Source: an uncultured Prevotellaceae bacterium (GTDB lineage Bacteria > Bacteroidota > Bacteroidia > Bacteroidales > Bacteroidaceae). Taken from it: 48,898 nucleotides of DNA. Each line of letters begins with the position of its first letter. Position 1 is the first letter of the stretch. Shown here one piece after another: positions 8,201 through 16,298 of this stretch. The position numbers and the translations under genes are program-made. The stretch is from the NCBI GenBank assembly GCA_946185285.1, contig CAMHIS010000010.1, positions 1 to 48,898 of the forward strand, read 5' to 3'. The notes under the pieces were generated by a model. That model saw nothing but the letters and a program-made list of their open reading frames with translations. It did not search any database and was not told where the DNA came from.

Positions 8201-10525
8201 CTTACCGTTCTTGTTACTCGTAAGACGATAACCTGAAATGTTGTTAAGTTTGACAGACTCCGACGTGCAGTTATTGACAAGCTCACATAGGTCAGCATAA
8301 TCGGGCAGCATCCACACGCCCTTCCAATTCATTGAGGCGGCATCGTTATGGGTGGCCTGCACATTGCGCAAGCCATCAGGAAAGACCCAAGTTTTCTCCA
8401 GACTCCATTTGTAATTGTCATCCGTATACGAGGACTTTGGTTCTGTCTCAGCCCATGCGAAGTAATTGCCATCCTCATCAGGCCGTGTGGCACCGACGTT
8501 GATGTTGGCCCACTTCGTGCCCGAGGGCAGGCCGAGGTCTACATAGCAGCGACCGAACTGCAGGGCGTTGCCATACACGATGTTGTCGTCCTTGTCCTTC
8601 GCGTAGGCGCGTATGTAGTAAACGGTGTCCTTCGGCATGGTGAAGTCAGCAAAGTACTTGCCGTCGGTCGTGGTGGCAGCCGCCTGCACCGTTGTCGTTC
8701 CCGCTGACGTTATCTTGATGGTGTCATTAGCACCCACCACAAAGCCCAACTCCACCGCAGTCTTGGCCTTGCTGATGCCATAGACCGTACCGTAGAGCTT
8801 AGCCGTCAGCTGTGTCGGAGTCCAGCCCACGCTGTCGGTCATCACCTGTACCAGCGTGCCATCGGTCATCTGTACACCCGTGCTGACGACGGGGCGGATG
8901 CTCTCACCGAGATAAATGTCTTCACCCGAATGAGGAACACTGCGACTATTGTTATAGAAATTAAGATACCAGTTTATTTTGGCACCTGAAGAAACGGGAA
9001 CCAACTGCGACGTACGATAGCAGCCACGGGTGTTTATGTCACTATTACCTGTTCCGCTGCGATAGCCGGCAGCCGGCATGAAGAGCGTGTTACCGTTCTT
9101 ACCAGTAATCTTATAGCCCGGTTTGCCATTGAACGAGCTCAGCCACGTCCACGTACAACTGTCAACGAGCATTTTAAACTCTGCCATGGTAGGTATGGAG
9201 AAACTGCCACCCAAGCGGATATGGGCCACGTCGTATTGCGTCAGTCGGATGTTAGCGATTTCGGCCCTTGGGGTGTTGTAATGGCTATAGTTGGTGGCGT
9301 CGTTAGCGTAGTTGCCCTTGTCGTCCAGCTCACCGTAGGAGTAATAGCCGCCATACTCCTCAGGAGCGAAGGCGCCCATGTTATGGTTCAGGAACTTCAC
9401 AGGCAGACCCAGGTCGACCACGTAGTTATTGCAGTTGGCCTTCACCACGTACACCATGTTTGACTTCACCTCATCTAAGTCCACCGTCTTCGTGTAGACA
9501 CCCGTCGACTGGAGCACCGTGTCGCGAACCGTGAACTCACACGTCAAGCGTGTACTGCCGTTCTGAGGCGCTATCACCATATAAGCCGCGCTGTTCTCCA
9601 GACTTGCCTGACGCGGCAGGACGAAGTGGCCCGAGATGGTCAGCGTGATCACATGCGTCGTGTCCTTCTTAGGAATGATGCGCTCAGGCGTGAGCGTGAA
9701 GGTGCCGGCAATGGTGCTGTCGCTGCGAACAGTGATCTTCTCCAGCACAGTCCGCCCCAGGTCGTTGGCAATGTAGGGAAGGAAACAGAGGTAAGAAGCC
9801 TTGTGGTCAAGCAAGAAGGCGTAGGAGTCCTTGCCCTGCACTTTCGTGGCCACCGCCGTACCGCAGTCGCCAGACCGGCCAATGTGCTCACTGTTGCTCG
9901 GTGCCGACTGCGTCTGGGTTTTTGTCACCTGAACCACGTTATAGTCCTGTGGCGTATTGCCCGAGTAGAAAACCTCAACGTTATCACTCGGAATAGTGAT
10001 GTTGTTGACATTAAAGAAGAAGTCGGCCACGGCTTTTTCCTCGCGGATGTTAACGCTGTCAGACATGGCATGGTCGCCACTGGCGGTAGTGATAAAGATG
10101 TTGTCACCATCCGCCCAGAAGAACTCAGTACCATCTTCGGAACTTTCCGAAACGTTGAAGACTTCGAGCGACGTGCGACGCAATGCCTTGCGAATACCGT
10201 TGCCACTATTCAACGACATGCCGCCGGTGAAACGCACCAAGCGGTAGCGCTCGCCGTCGCGCTGCATCACCACGCTGTCAAGCCCCTCAAGCGGGAACTG
10301 GCGCACGCTGCCGTCGGCAAACGTCACGTCCATCAGAACGAAGTCATCGTGCTGTCGGCCTTGAAGGTCGACACGCGAGTGCGAGATGTTCGTCACCTCG
10401 CTGAGCTTCAGCGTATCAGTCACACCGCCGTGGCGGTAGACATACAGCTCATCCTGTGCGCGGGCCGACAACATCAGCCCCAAAGTCAACGTTATCGTTA
10501 ACGTTATCGTTATGAATCTCTTCAT
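5270..10525 (-). CDS. Large secreted FISUMP-repeat protein with C-terminal LamG-like lectin domain (about 1751 aa)
   Basis: The ATG at 10525 gives MKRFITITLTITLTLG, a signal peptide like that of the next gene; the longer frame begins with TTG and is less likely. Order of parts: N-terminal domain (VTNISHSRVDLQG), fimbrillin-like domain (HIGRSGDCGTAVA, AAYMVIAPQNG), then FISUMP copies at about residues 368-555, 660-850, 952-1125 and 1226-1410. Fibronectin-III-like modules follow each copy. From about residue 1522 the FISUMP pattern stops and a concanavalin-like/LamG-type domain takes over, with typical stretches such as YYHVVATWSKTEGKIILYIN and GWSGKVVFTRIYDEVL. This lectin-like domain is unique among the paralogues here and suggests carbohydrate or surface binding. 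The stop codon lies 24 bp before the preferred start of the next gene. Confidence 0.93.
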   Translation of the reverse strand: MKRFITITLTITLTLGLMLSARAQDELYVYRHGGVTDTLKLSEVTNISHSRVDLQGRQHDDFVLMDVTFADGSVRQFPLEGLDSVVMQRDGERYRLVRFTGGMSLNSGNGIRKALRRTSLEVFNVSESSEDGTEFFWADGDNIFITTASGDHAMSDSVNIREEKAVADFFFNVNNITIPSDNVEVFYSGNTPQDYNVVQVTKTQTQSAPSNSEHIGRSGDCGTAVATKVQGKDSYAFLLDHKASYLCFLPYIANDLGRTVLEKITVRSDSTIAGTFTLTPERIIPKKDTTHVITLTISGHFVLPRQASLENSAAYMVIAPQNGSTRLTCEFTVRDTVLQSTGVYTKTVDLDEVKSNMVYVVKANCNNYVVDLGLPVKFLNHNMGAFAPEEYGGYYSYGELDDKGNYANDATNYSHYNTPRAEIANIRLTQYDVAHIRLGGSFSIPTMAEFKMLVDSCTWTWLSSFNGKPGYKITGKNGNTLFMPAAGYRSGTGNSDINTRGCYRTSQLVPVSSGAKINWYLNFYNNSRSVPHSGEDIYLGESIRPVVSTGVQMTDGTLVQVMTDSVGWTPTQLTAKLYGTVYGISKAKTAVELGFVVGANDTIKITSAGTTTVQAAATTTDGKYFADFTMPKDTVYYIRAYAKDKDDNIVYGNALQFGRCYVDLGLPSGTKWANINVGATRPDEDGNYFAWAETEPKSSYTDDNYKWSLEKTWVFPDGLRNVQATHNDAASMNWKGVWMLPDYADLCELVNNCTSESVKLNNISGYRLTSNKNGKSIFFTLSGYRNSGLNDYASRSCLASSEIHPYSVSNRGTNSDAYFISYASVSDGWYRRDGISVRPVYKTNATSAAHTDMYVRTLPAKKQYNGTTETNTLWGVIRGVESAGNGTSYGFVYWKKGSQDVATVNAVPDNEGYISHAITTGLTAGSTYRFAAFVDNGSGELATGDTLEITTIGMVDLGLSVKWANVNIGAEAEEATGDYYRWGAIVPYRNTAQQYTVPKDITPQSGYDIATNLWGSRYRMPTKAEMEELVSGCDHEWVTRNGINGYLFTGKGDYADRSIFLPAAGWFNGSNGAFQYQYQSYGDYWTSTVIDNDNAYRIQFNSTSLPVGSDSKVYGFPIRAVQDPLANIETRAIARNTKGTTEIDTLHGFFSSPTGAALTRGFVYGTTADIKVGQPGVTDCQVAGTSTGGTFSYPVTGLSKGTRYYYRAYVTDGSTYQYAPARPFELVRMIDLGLSSGLLFSNVNLGSNTPEEFGDHYAWGETEPKENFTQSNYKYYNNGWVDIGTNIGGTQYDAATANMGQLWRLPTQVEHRELINACNWSKKTINGVSCWLGKSKTTSDSIIIPNAMLMDGLNYYSNYPNSALNMASDRYSETTSRCLYFHGSSSTDAGDNNGELKYRGFTVRAVCSKPDTLDVAYGIVGRIVTDSCSWSIGDATATLHGTFAASETLSGMTYGFIVGTMQDVATDTPDGSKVHPLANADSHGHFTYDVSYGSQLYYRAFIYVNNKYFFGAIKAVTAAKLLTCDFLPDGNAVNSAPNTFTFMKHGSPTVAWNSLYQHYEADFSGNTYAGDGNSNAPNFYYSTWYHYFDEFKAHMADGHSIEVLLKVPSTIPNDNESNAFASYNTGGSGIGIQYKKIETMYYVNGSYREVRNTAEVDVSTYYHVVATWSKTEGKIILYINGLKNNELTQTGDLRHPDTNQRYFTVGGDPDGGYTSPYVGEGWSGKVVFTRIYDEVLTASQVSTLYNYLPKP

Positions 10526-10544
10526 TGGTCGCAATCATTGAGTC

Positions 10545-13500
10545 TTAGTTTCCAATAGTCGTACCAGTGTTACCAGAACCAGCTTGTCCGCTGCCGTTAC
10601 CTCCGTTGTCGCCAGTCTGCACGCCGCCCTTCTTGTGCTGACCGGTAATGCCTTCACTGCTGCCCTCAATGTTACCTGAATTCTTGACAGGACGAATGGC
10701 AAGTCCATAGAAGCGCTCAAAGCCGTGTTCAGCATCCTTCGTAGTGGCATCACCATACAGGTAACGGGCCTGGTTGTCGTTATTCATCGAAGATGTCCAG
10801 TAGTAGCAACCGGTGCCAAGACTCTTGAAGTATGCATTGTCCTGATAACCGGCAGCCGGCAGGAAGATGCTCTTGTCAGTATAGCCCTCCACCTTGCTGG
10901 TGACGCGGTAACCGCTGACACCGTCTTCCGTCGTCCACGTCCAAGTACAGTTAGCGTCGTTAGCAAGCCAATACATATCGGCAACGGTCGGCATACGCCA
11001 TGTACCCGTCCAGGTGGCCTTCGCAGCGTCCCTGCTTGACTTGCTGATGTCCGAGCCAATGTTCGTATATCCGTTGTCGTAATAACGATAGGTACCCTGC
11101 GTATAGCTCGACTTGTTGGCGTTAGTCTCACCCCAGGCGAAACGGTCGCCATAGTCAGACGAAATCTGTGCGCCGAGGTTGAGGCTGGCCCAGATGATGC
11201 CATTGCCCATCTCGACAAGCTCCAGTCCATAGCGGCGAATGTTGCCGTAGTAGTAAGCATCGGCCTCGCCTTCCTTCTCTATCTTAACGTATGCGCGATA
11301 ATAATAGGTAGTATCCTTATCGTAGGTTGTGGTACCACGGAAGGTGTTGTCAGTAGTGGAAGCTGTTGCAGTCACGTCAGCGAAAATCTTCTGATCTTTG
11401 CCACCATCGGCGACAACCTTCAGTTCATCAACATCGTTGTCGTAGCCCACCACGAAGCCGCGCGTAACAGTCACGTTCGGGTCGGCATCGAGGGCGTCGA
11501 GACCTGCAACGGCTCCGACGAGTCGAGGATTCCTCTCACCGACCTCCCAGTTGGTACTGTCGGTGGTGAGGTAGATCTTCGTCTGGTCAGCCAGCTCATG
11601 GGTGTACTTGATAACCGGACGGATGGTATAGCCGAGGTAGCGGGCCACGGCATCAATCGTGCGGTTAGCGCCGTAGAACGACGTACCGTAGGCGTTGTCC
11701 TTGTCGTAGCCTTCGGTGTCGTTCAGGTTCGACGTCCAGAACGAAGCCCTCGTGCCGTCGTTAGCCACCGAAGTACCGCTCATTGAACCGCGCTTGGCGA
11801 TAAAGATACTGTCGCCCGACGGACCGACAACCTTATACATCGGCTGGTCGTACTTCGTAACCTCCGTCCATGTACACCTGGTGAGCAGTTCGTTGACATC
11901 GTCCCGTGTCGGCAGGCGCCACAGACCGCCCCAGTTGACGTGGGCTGCATCGTTGCTGCTACCAGCAATGTCGGCACCTAAGTCAGGATAGGTGTCAGGA
12001 CGTGAGAACGAGGTCTTGGCCGTCGTCTCGCCCCAAGCGTAGTAGTCGCCGCTATCGTCGCAGCTGCTGGCGCCGAGGTTAATGTTAGCCCAGAGCGTAT
12101 GGCTGTCAAGGCCAAGGTTAACCAAACGACGGCCGAACTCGCGCTCGTTGGCAAAATAATACTTGCCGTCGACTTTCACGTAGGCACGGTAGTAGTAGAC
12201 AGAGTCATTGGGCTTAATCGACTGGTCTGTGGTGAGGTGGAACACGCCATTGGCCACATGGGCTCCCTCACCCTCGCTGGTCTTCAGCCAGCGAACGCCC
12301 TCGGTATTCTCGGTGATATTCGGCTTTGTGGCGTAGACGAAGCCCGATTCAGTGGCCTTCGGGTTGTAGCGCAGACCGAGCAAGTAGCCGTAGAGCGTTG
12401 CCTCATTATCACCAACCTCCCAATGTACGCTGTCGGTAGTCAGCTGGATCATCGACTCGTCGTCAAGCGTGTTGTTGACAAGGGCGACGGGACGGACACC
12501 AAAGCCATAGTGACCACGAAGTTCCTTGACCATAAACATCGGGCCATTCTTTTGATTTGAATTCGTTTCGTATGTATATGCACTCTCCTGATTGTCTGGA
12601 TTACGTGTAGAAGTCCAGTAAAGCGGACGCCATGAGGATTCGCTATTCCAATCCAAAGTAGACTGATGATGATAACCCGTAGCAGGCAGGAATACAGTCT
12701 TTCGGTTAATCTTACTCGTAAACAAAAATCCATTCTTGCCGTAAAGAGTAGTATATACCTGAGTACAGTTAGCGGCCAATTCCTCGAAGTCGGCCTTAGA
12801 TGGCATACGCCACGGACCCTTCCAGTTCACCTGAGCAGCATCATAAAGTGTACCACCGATATCATCGCCAATATCCTGACGATAGTAAGAATAACTTGAA
12901 GAATTATCATAATGGTATGACCTTGTAAATGTCTCACCCCAAGCGTACAAGCTACCACGATCGATCGGTGTCTGTGAACCAATGTTGATGTTAGCCCACT
13001 TCAAGCCAGAAGGCAGGCCGAGGTCAACGAACTCAAGACCGAGCATCTTCGGTTCGCCGTAAGCGATACGACCACCCATATTGACGTATGCACGGTAGTA
13101 GTACTGTTTGAAGTCGATGTCGCGGAGGGTGCAGACGAACTTGTTGTTGACAACCGAGTCGCACTTAATGACGATGCGCTTGTCCACAGGCGTGTCGAAC
13201 GTCACGTCGTCAGTATAACCGACAACGAAGCCAATCTCCGTATTCGCCTTCGCATCAGCTGTTATGCCCGTCACTGTGCCGCACACCCGAGCCGTATCCA
13301 TACCCACAACCCAGTTGGTGCTGTCGGTGGCGATGGTCATGGCCAGCATTGACAACGGCGCGCCGTACCAGGTGTCTGTACCGTATGTCATATAAGAGCG
13401 GACGTAATACGTCGTGGTAGGGGTCAGCTCGTTCATCTGCTCCCTGGTCAAGGGGATGTGATAGCTACCGTTGTCGGAAGCCGTCTTCGTGAGCGTCTCC

Positions 13501-15692
13501 ACACAATCAGAACTGCCAAGTTCAACAGTCTCAGTAGTGCCTATGACGAAGCCCTGGGTCACTTCCGAGGCAGGCACCACATCGTCAATACCGCGCATCG
13601 TTCCATACATATTGGTAGAGGTATGGTCAGCAGAGTAGCTGATACTGTCGGTACGGATGAAGAAGTACTTGCCGTCACGCGTCTCGATGTTGCTCTCGAA
13701 GACGGGGCGGATGGAGAGACCCTCCCAGCGTTGTGCAGTACGCCCCATATTTTTCTCGTTGTCATACTGGTACAGATTGTTTGCAGCATTCGACGGACTC
13801 AATGTACCAGTCTGGTAGTAACAATGGTCTATATTTTTATGACCATTGTTTCTATAGCCATTGGCAGGCAAAAAGATAACACAGTCAGGATTGTTGTTCG
13901 CATTCTTCACGAGCAGGCCATGATGCGAGACACCATCCTCATCCAAGCTGTCTTTCCACGACCAGCTACATTTATCGGCAAGCTCATGCATCTCTGCCTT
14001 GGTAGGCATACGCCAGCAACCGCGCCACGTGGCCGTCACGACATCATACACCGGATTACCGGCAATATTGGTACCGATATTCTGGCCAAGGAGTGTATAA
14101 TTGTTATTGGTGTAGTCTGATTTTGTTTCCTTTTCACCCCATGCATAGTGATTGCCGGCATCCTCAGCGGTGACGGCACCCATGTTGATGCTCGACCAAC
14201 GGACGGAGGTACCCATACTGATAATCTCGCGATCCATACCGAACTTCTTGATCTTGCCAAACCAAGTCTGGTCGTCTTTCTTGGCATAGGCACGGTAGTA
14301 GTAGGCCTTTTGTTTCACCTCAGGAACGGCCACCTCATTGAAACTCAGCTCTGGGAAATCAGAATACGAAGAAGACAAATCTGCCTCATTAGTCTCGAAA
14401 GTCAGGTTCTTGTTGTAGCCCCAGATAAAGCCTACTTCGTCGATGGGAAGGTTGACTGAACCGTAGACACGTGCGGGCGCATCAAATTCCCATTGGCAGC
14501 TGTCGGTGAAGGCAGCAAAGAACAGTCGGGGATTTAGCTTGTTGGTGATGGGATAGACCGTTGCCTTCGCCAACTGAGTGGCCGTCACGTTTTTCACCTC
14601 GACGGTATCAATCTGGCTCTCCGTGTCATAAATGTGATAGTACACCTTCAACGGTGTTGTCGTAGCTTGCGGGGCGATGACCATATAGGCGGCCACGCTG
14701 TCCTGCGGTGTATGCTCCCACTCCGCTTCGGCGGGTTTCTCCTTGTTATTGGGCACACGGAAGACGTTATTCGAATAACCGAGCTTCAGCATAATGGTGT
14801 CCTTGCCCGTGCCCGAGTCGAGGGTGATGCCATCGGTCGAGAGGGTGTACTCACCGGCTATGGTTTGGCCATCAACACTCTTCACCGCGATGTCCTTGAG
14901 CTGAATCGTCTTCAGCGAGTCCACACGCGGAATGAAGCACAACACGGCCACCTCATGGTTCAACTGGAAAAGGTAGTCGCTATTGGGCTGGCGCGTAGCC
15001 ACGGCCCAGCCGCAGTCGCCGCTGAGTCCCAAGTGGTCGCTGTTGTTGGGTGCAATCTGCGACTGCACGTCGAGGATCTTCACCTTATTAAATGTCTCCT
15101 TGTTGGAACCAGGGTAGTAGATGGTGTACTCGTCGGCCACCAACGTATCGGTCTCGAAGGCGAACTCACCGTTAGGGCGATTGTAATAAGGCGATCCCAC
15201 AACCTTCGACCTTTGGCCGTTGGCCAGGAAGATGTAGTCGGCAGTGCTTGTATTATCCCATCTGGATTTAGAGGCATTCCACTGAAAGGTATAATCAGCC
15301 GTCCACTTATAGACGACCTTGTCGTTCTCGTGGCCGGGGAAGTTACCTTGGACAGACGTGAACTGGCGGGCGTCGGCAGTTTCGGATTCAGGCAGTGCGG
15401 TTCCCTTGAAACTGACGACTCTCCTGCTTTTGGGCATGACAACGTGGTCTATCTCCGTGAGGGGATAGACGCGCTCGCCGCCGACGGTTCGCAGACGGAG
15501 CGTCGAAATGTCGGTTTGTTCCACTCCGTTGACGTCGCGGCGCGAGTGATAGATGTCGCGCACATTGTTGAGCAGCAGGGTGTCCACCTTGCCGTCCAAC
15601 GTATAGATCAGGACATTGCTCTTCTCAGTCTGTGCCGTCGCGGGAACCGTTGCGAGGCACAGAAGAAGGAGCTGTATCAGTTTCTTCTTCAT
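10545..15692 (-). CDS. Large secreted FISUMP-repeat protein with Gly-rich C-terminal tail (1715 aa)
   Basis: It starts at an ATG with a clear signal peptide (MKKKLIQLLLLCLATVPATA). The N-terminal domain shows VRDIYHSRRDVNG and YPLTEIDHVVMP. The fimbrillin-like domain shows HLGLSGDCGWAVA and AAYMVIAPQA. FISUMP copies lie at about residues 489-670, 887-1075, 1189-1370 and 1489-1670. Fibronectin-III-like modules separate them, two in a row after the first copy (about 670-885). The last ~45 residues are rich in Gly, Asn, Ser and Thr and end in GSGNTGTTIGN. There is no lipobox and no evident T9SS-type C-terminal domain, so the export route beyond the periplasm is unclear. The gap to the next gene is 19 bp. 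Confidence 0.94.
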   Translation of the reverse strand: MKKKLIQLLLLCLATVPATAQTEKSNVLIYTLDGKVDTLLLNNVRDIYHSRRDVNGVEQTDISTLRLRTVGGERVYPLTEIDHVVMPKSRRVVSFKGTALPESETADARQFTSVQGNFPGHENDKVVYKWTADYTFQWNASKSRWDNTSTADYIFLANGQRSKVVGSPYYNRPNGEFAFETDTLVADEYTIYYPGSNKETFNKVKILDVQSQIAPNNSDHLGLSGDCGWAVATRQPNSDYLFQLNHEVAVLCFIPRVDSLKTIQLKDIAVKSVDGQTIAGEYTLSTDGITLDSGTGKDTIMLKLGYSNNVFRVPNNKEKPAEAEWEHTPQDSVAAYMVIAPQATTTPLKVYYHIYDTESQIDTVEVKNVTATQLAKATVYPITNKLNPRLFFAAFTDSCQWEFDAPARVYGSVNLPIDEVGFIWGYNKNLTFETNEADLSSSYSDFPELSFNEVAVPEVKQKAYYYRAYAKKDDQTWFGKIKKFGMDREIISMGTSVRWSSINMGAVTAEDAGNHYAWGEKETKSDYTNNNYTLLGQNIGTNIAGNPVYDVVTATWRGCWRMPTKAEMHELADKCSWSWKDSLDEDGVSHHGLLVKNANNNPDCVIFLPANGYRNNGHKNIDHCYYQTGTLSPSNAANNLYQYDNEKNMGRTAQRWEGLSIRPVFESNIETRDGKYFFIRTDSISYSADHTSTNMYGTMRGIDDVVPASEVTQGFVIGTTETVELGSSDCVETLTKTASDNGSYHIPLTREQMNELTPTTTYYVRSYMTYGTDTWYGAPLSMLAMTIATDSTNWVVGMDTARVCGTVTGITADAKANTEIGFVVGYTDDVTFDTPVDKRIVIKCDSVVNNKFVCTLRDIDFKQYYYRAYVNMGGRIAYGEPKMLGLEFVDLGLPSGLKWANINIGSQTPIDRGSLYAWGETFTRSYHYDNSSSYSYYRQDIGDDIGGTLYDAAQVNWKGPWRMPSKADFEELAANCTQVYTTLYGKNGFLFTSKINRKTVFLPATGYHHQSTLDWNSESSWRPLYWTSTRNPDNQESAYTYETNSNQKNGPMFMVKELRGHYGFGVRPVALVNNTLDDESMIQLTTDSVHWEVGDNEATLYGYLLGLRYNPKATESGFVYATKPNITENTEGVRWLKTSEGEGAHVANGVFHLTTDQSIKPNDSVYYYRAYVKVDGKYYFANEREFGRRLVNLGLDSHTLWANINLGASSCDDSGDYYAWGETTAKTSFSRPDTYPDLGADIAGSSNDAAHVNWGGLWRLPTRDDVNELLTRCTWTEVTKYDQPMYKVVGPSGDSIFIAKRGSMSGTSVANDGTRASFWTSNLNDTEGYDKDNAYGTSFYGANRTIDAVARYLGYTIRPVIKYTHELADQTKIYLTTDSTNWEVGERNPRLVGAVAGLDALDADPNVTVTRGFVVGYDNDVDELKVVADGGKDQKIFADVTATASTTDNTFRGTTTYDKDTTYYYRAYVKIEKEGEADAYYYGNIRRYGLELVEMGNGIIWASLNLGAQISSDYGDRFAWGETNANKSSYTQGTYRYYDNGYTNIGSDISKSSRDAAKATWTGTWRMPTVADMYWLANDANCTWTWTTEDGVSGYRVTSKVEGYTDKSIFLPAAGYQDNAYFKSLGTGCYYWTSSMNNDNQARYLYGDATTKDAEHGFERFYGLAIRPVKNSGNIEGSSEGITGQHKKGGVQTGDNGGNGSGQAGSGNTGTTIGN

Positions 15693-15751
15693 TCTAAATT
15701 CGTTTAAAAGTATTCTACTTCATCTCCTTACTCCTCAACTGCTCACAAAGA

Positions 15752-16222
15752 TTACTTCTTCGTGAACTTCGTCGAGACGTTGTTGGCGTTGACCATATAG
15801 ACACCGGCAGAGAACTTGGTGATGTTCACCACGGCATGTCCGGTCTCATCGGCAGTGGCAGTGCCACAGACGTGTCCGGCCACGTCGAATACCTGCACCT
15901 TGCAGCCTGCGGGCAGTCCGTCGTAAACGATGCGGTCGCCGTCGATCTTCATGCCGCCAGCCTTGGCAGCTTCGACACCCGTTGTCTCGGTCTCGTAGTT
16001 AAAGAACTTCACGTCGGTCATGGCGTAGGTCAGCTCCGATGTCGAGGTCTTCACGATGACGTTGTCACCATTGAAGCTGATGGAAGGCTCCTCGTTGAGG
16101 AGTACGAACCGCTGGGTCTGGCCGGAAGCCAAATGCAGTACCAACGTGTTGGAAGCCATTGCCGTGGCTGCTCCCATCAGGAGCAGTCCCACGACTGATA
16201 ATAACATTTTCTTCATATTCAT
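15752..16222 (-). CDS. Small secreted protein with T9SS-type C-terminal sorting-like domain (156 aa)
   Basis: The signal peptide (MKKMLLSVVGLLLMGAATAMA) is preceded by an optional MN extension; starts at 16222 and 16216 are both possible. The N-terminal half (NTLVLHLASGQTQRFVL, then YAMTDVKFFNYE) loosely resembles the N-terminal domain of the large neighbours. The C-terminal ~60 residues (VQVFDVAGHVCGTA, then FSAGVYMVNA and a basic end KFTKK) resemble the type A sorting domain of the Bacteroidetes type IX secretion system. The gene sits inside the row of FISUMP genes, 59 bp upstream of the 1715-aa gene and 72 bp downstream of the giant gene. A role in surface assembly of the large proteins is possible but is inference from position. 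Confidence 0.88.
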   Translation of the reverse strand: MNMKKMLLSVVGLLLMGAATAMASNTLVLHLASGQTQRFVLLNEEPSISFNGDNVIVKTSTSELTYAMTDVKFFNYETETTGVEAAKAGGMKIDGDRIVYDGLPAGCKVQVFDVAGHVCGTATADETGHAVVNITKFSAGVYMVNANNVSTKFTKK

Positions 16223-16238
16223 ACTATTTTCTATTTAC

Positions 16239-16298
16239 TAACTTTTCACTTCTCACTTTTCACTTCTCACTTTTCACTTTTCACTTCTCACTTCTCAC
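16239..16298 (-). repeat. Short tandem repeats of GTGARAA type in an intergenic spacer
   Basis: On the coding strand, between the giant gene and the 156-aa gene, heptamers GTGAGAA and GTGAAAA repeat about eight times. A shorter tract of the same type precedes the DUF4957-like gene on the other strand (35506-35538). The function is unknown. Confidence 0.75.
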
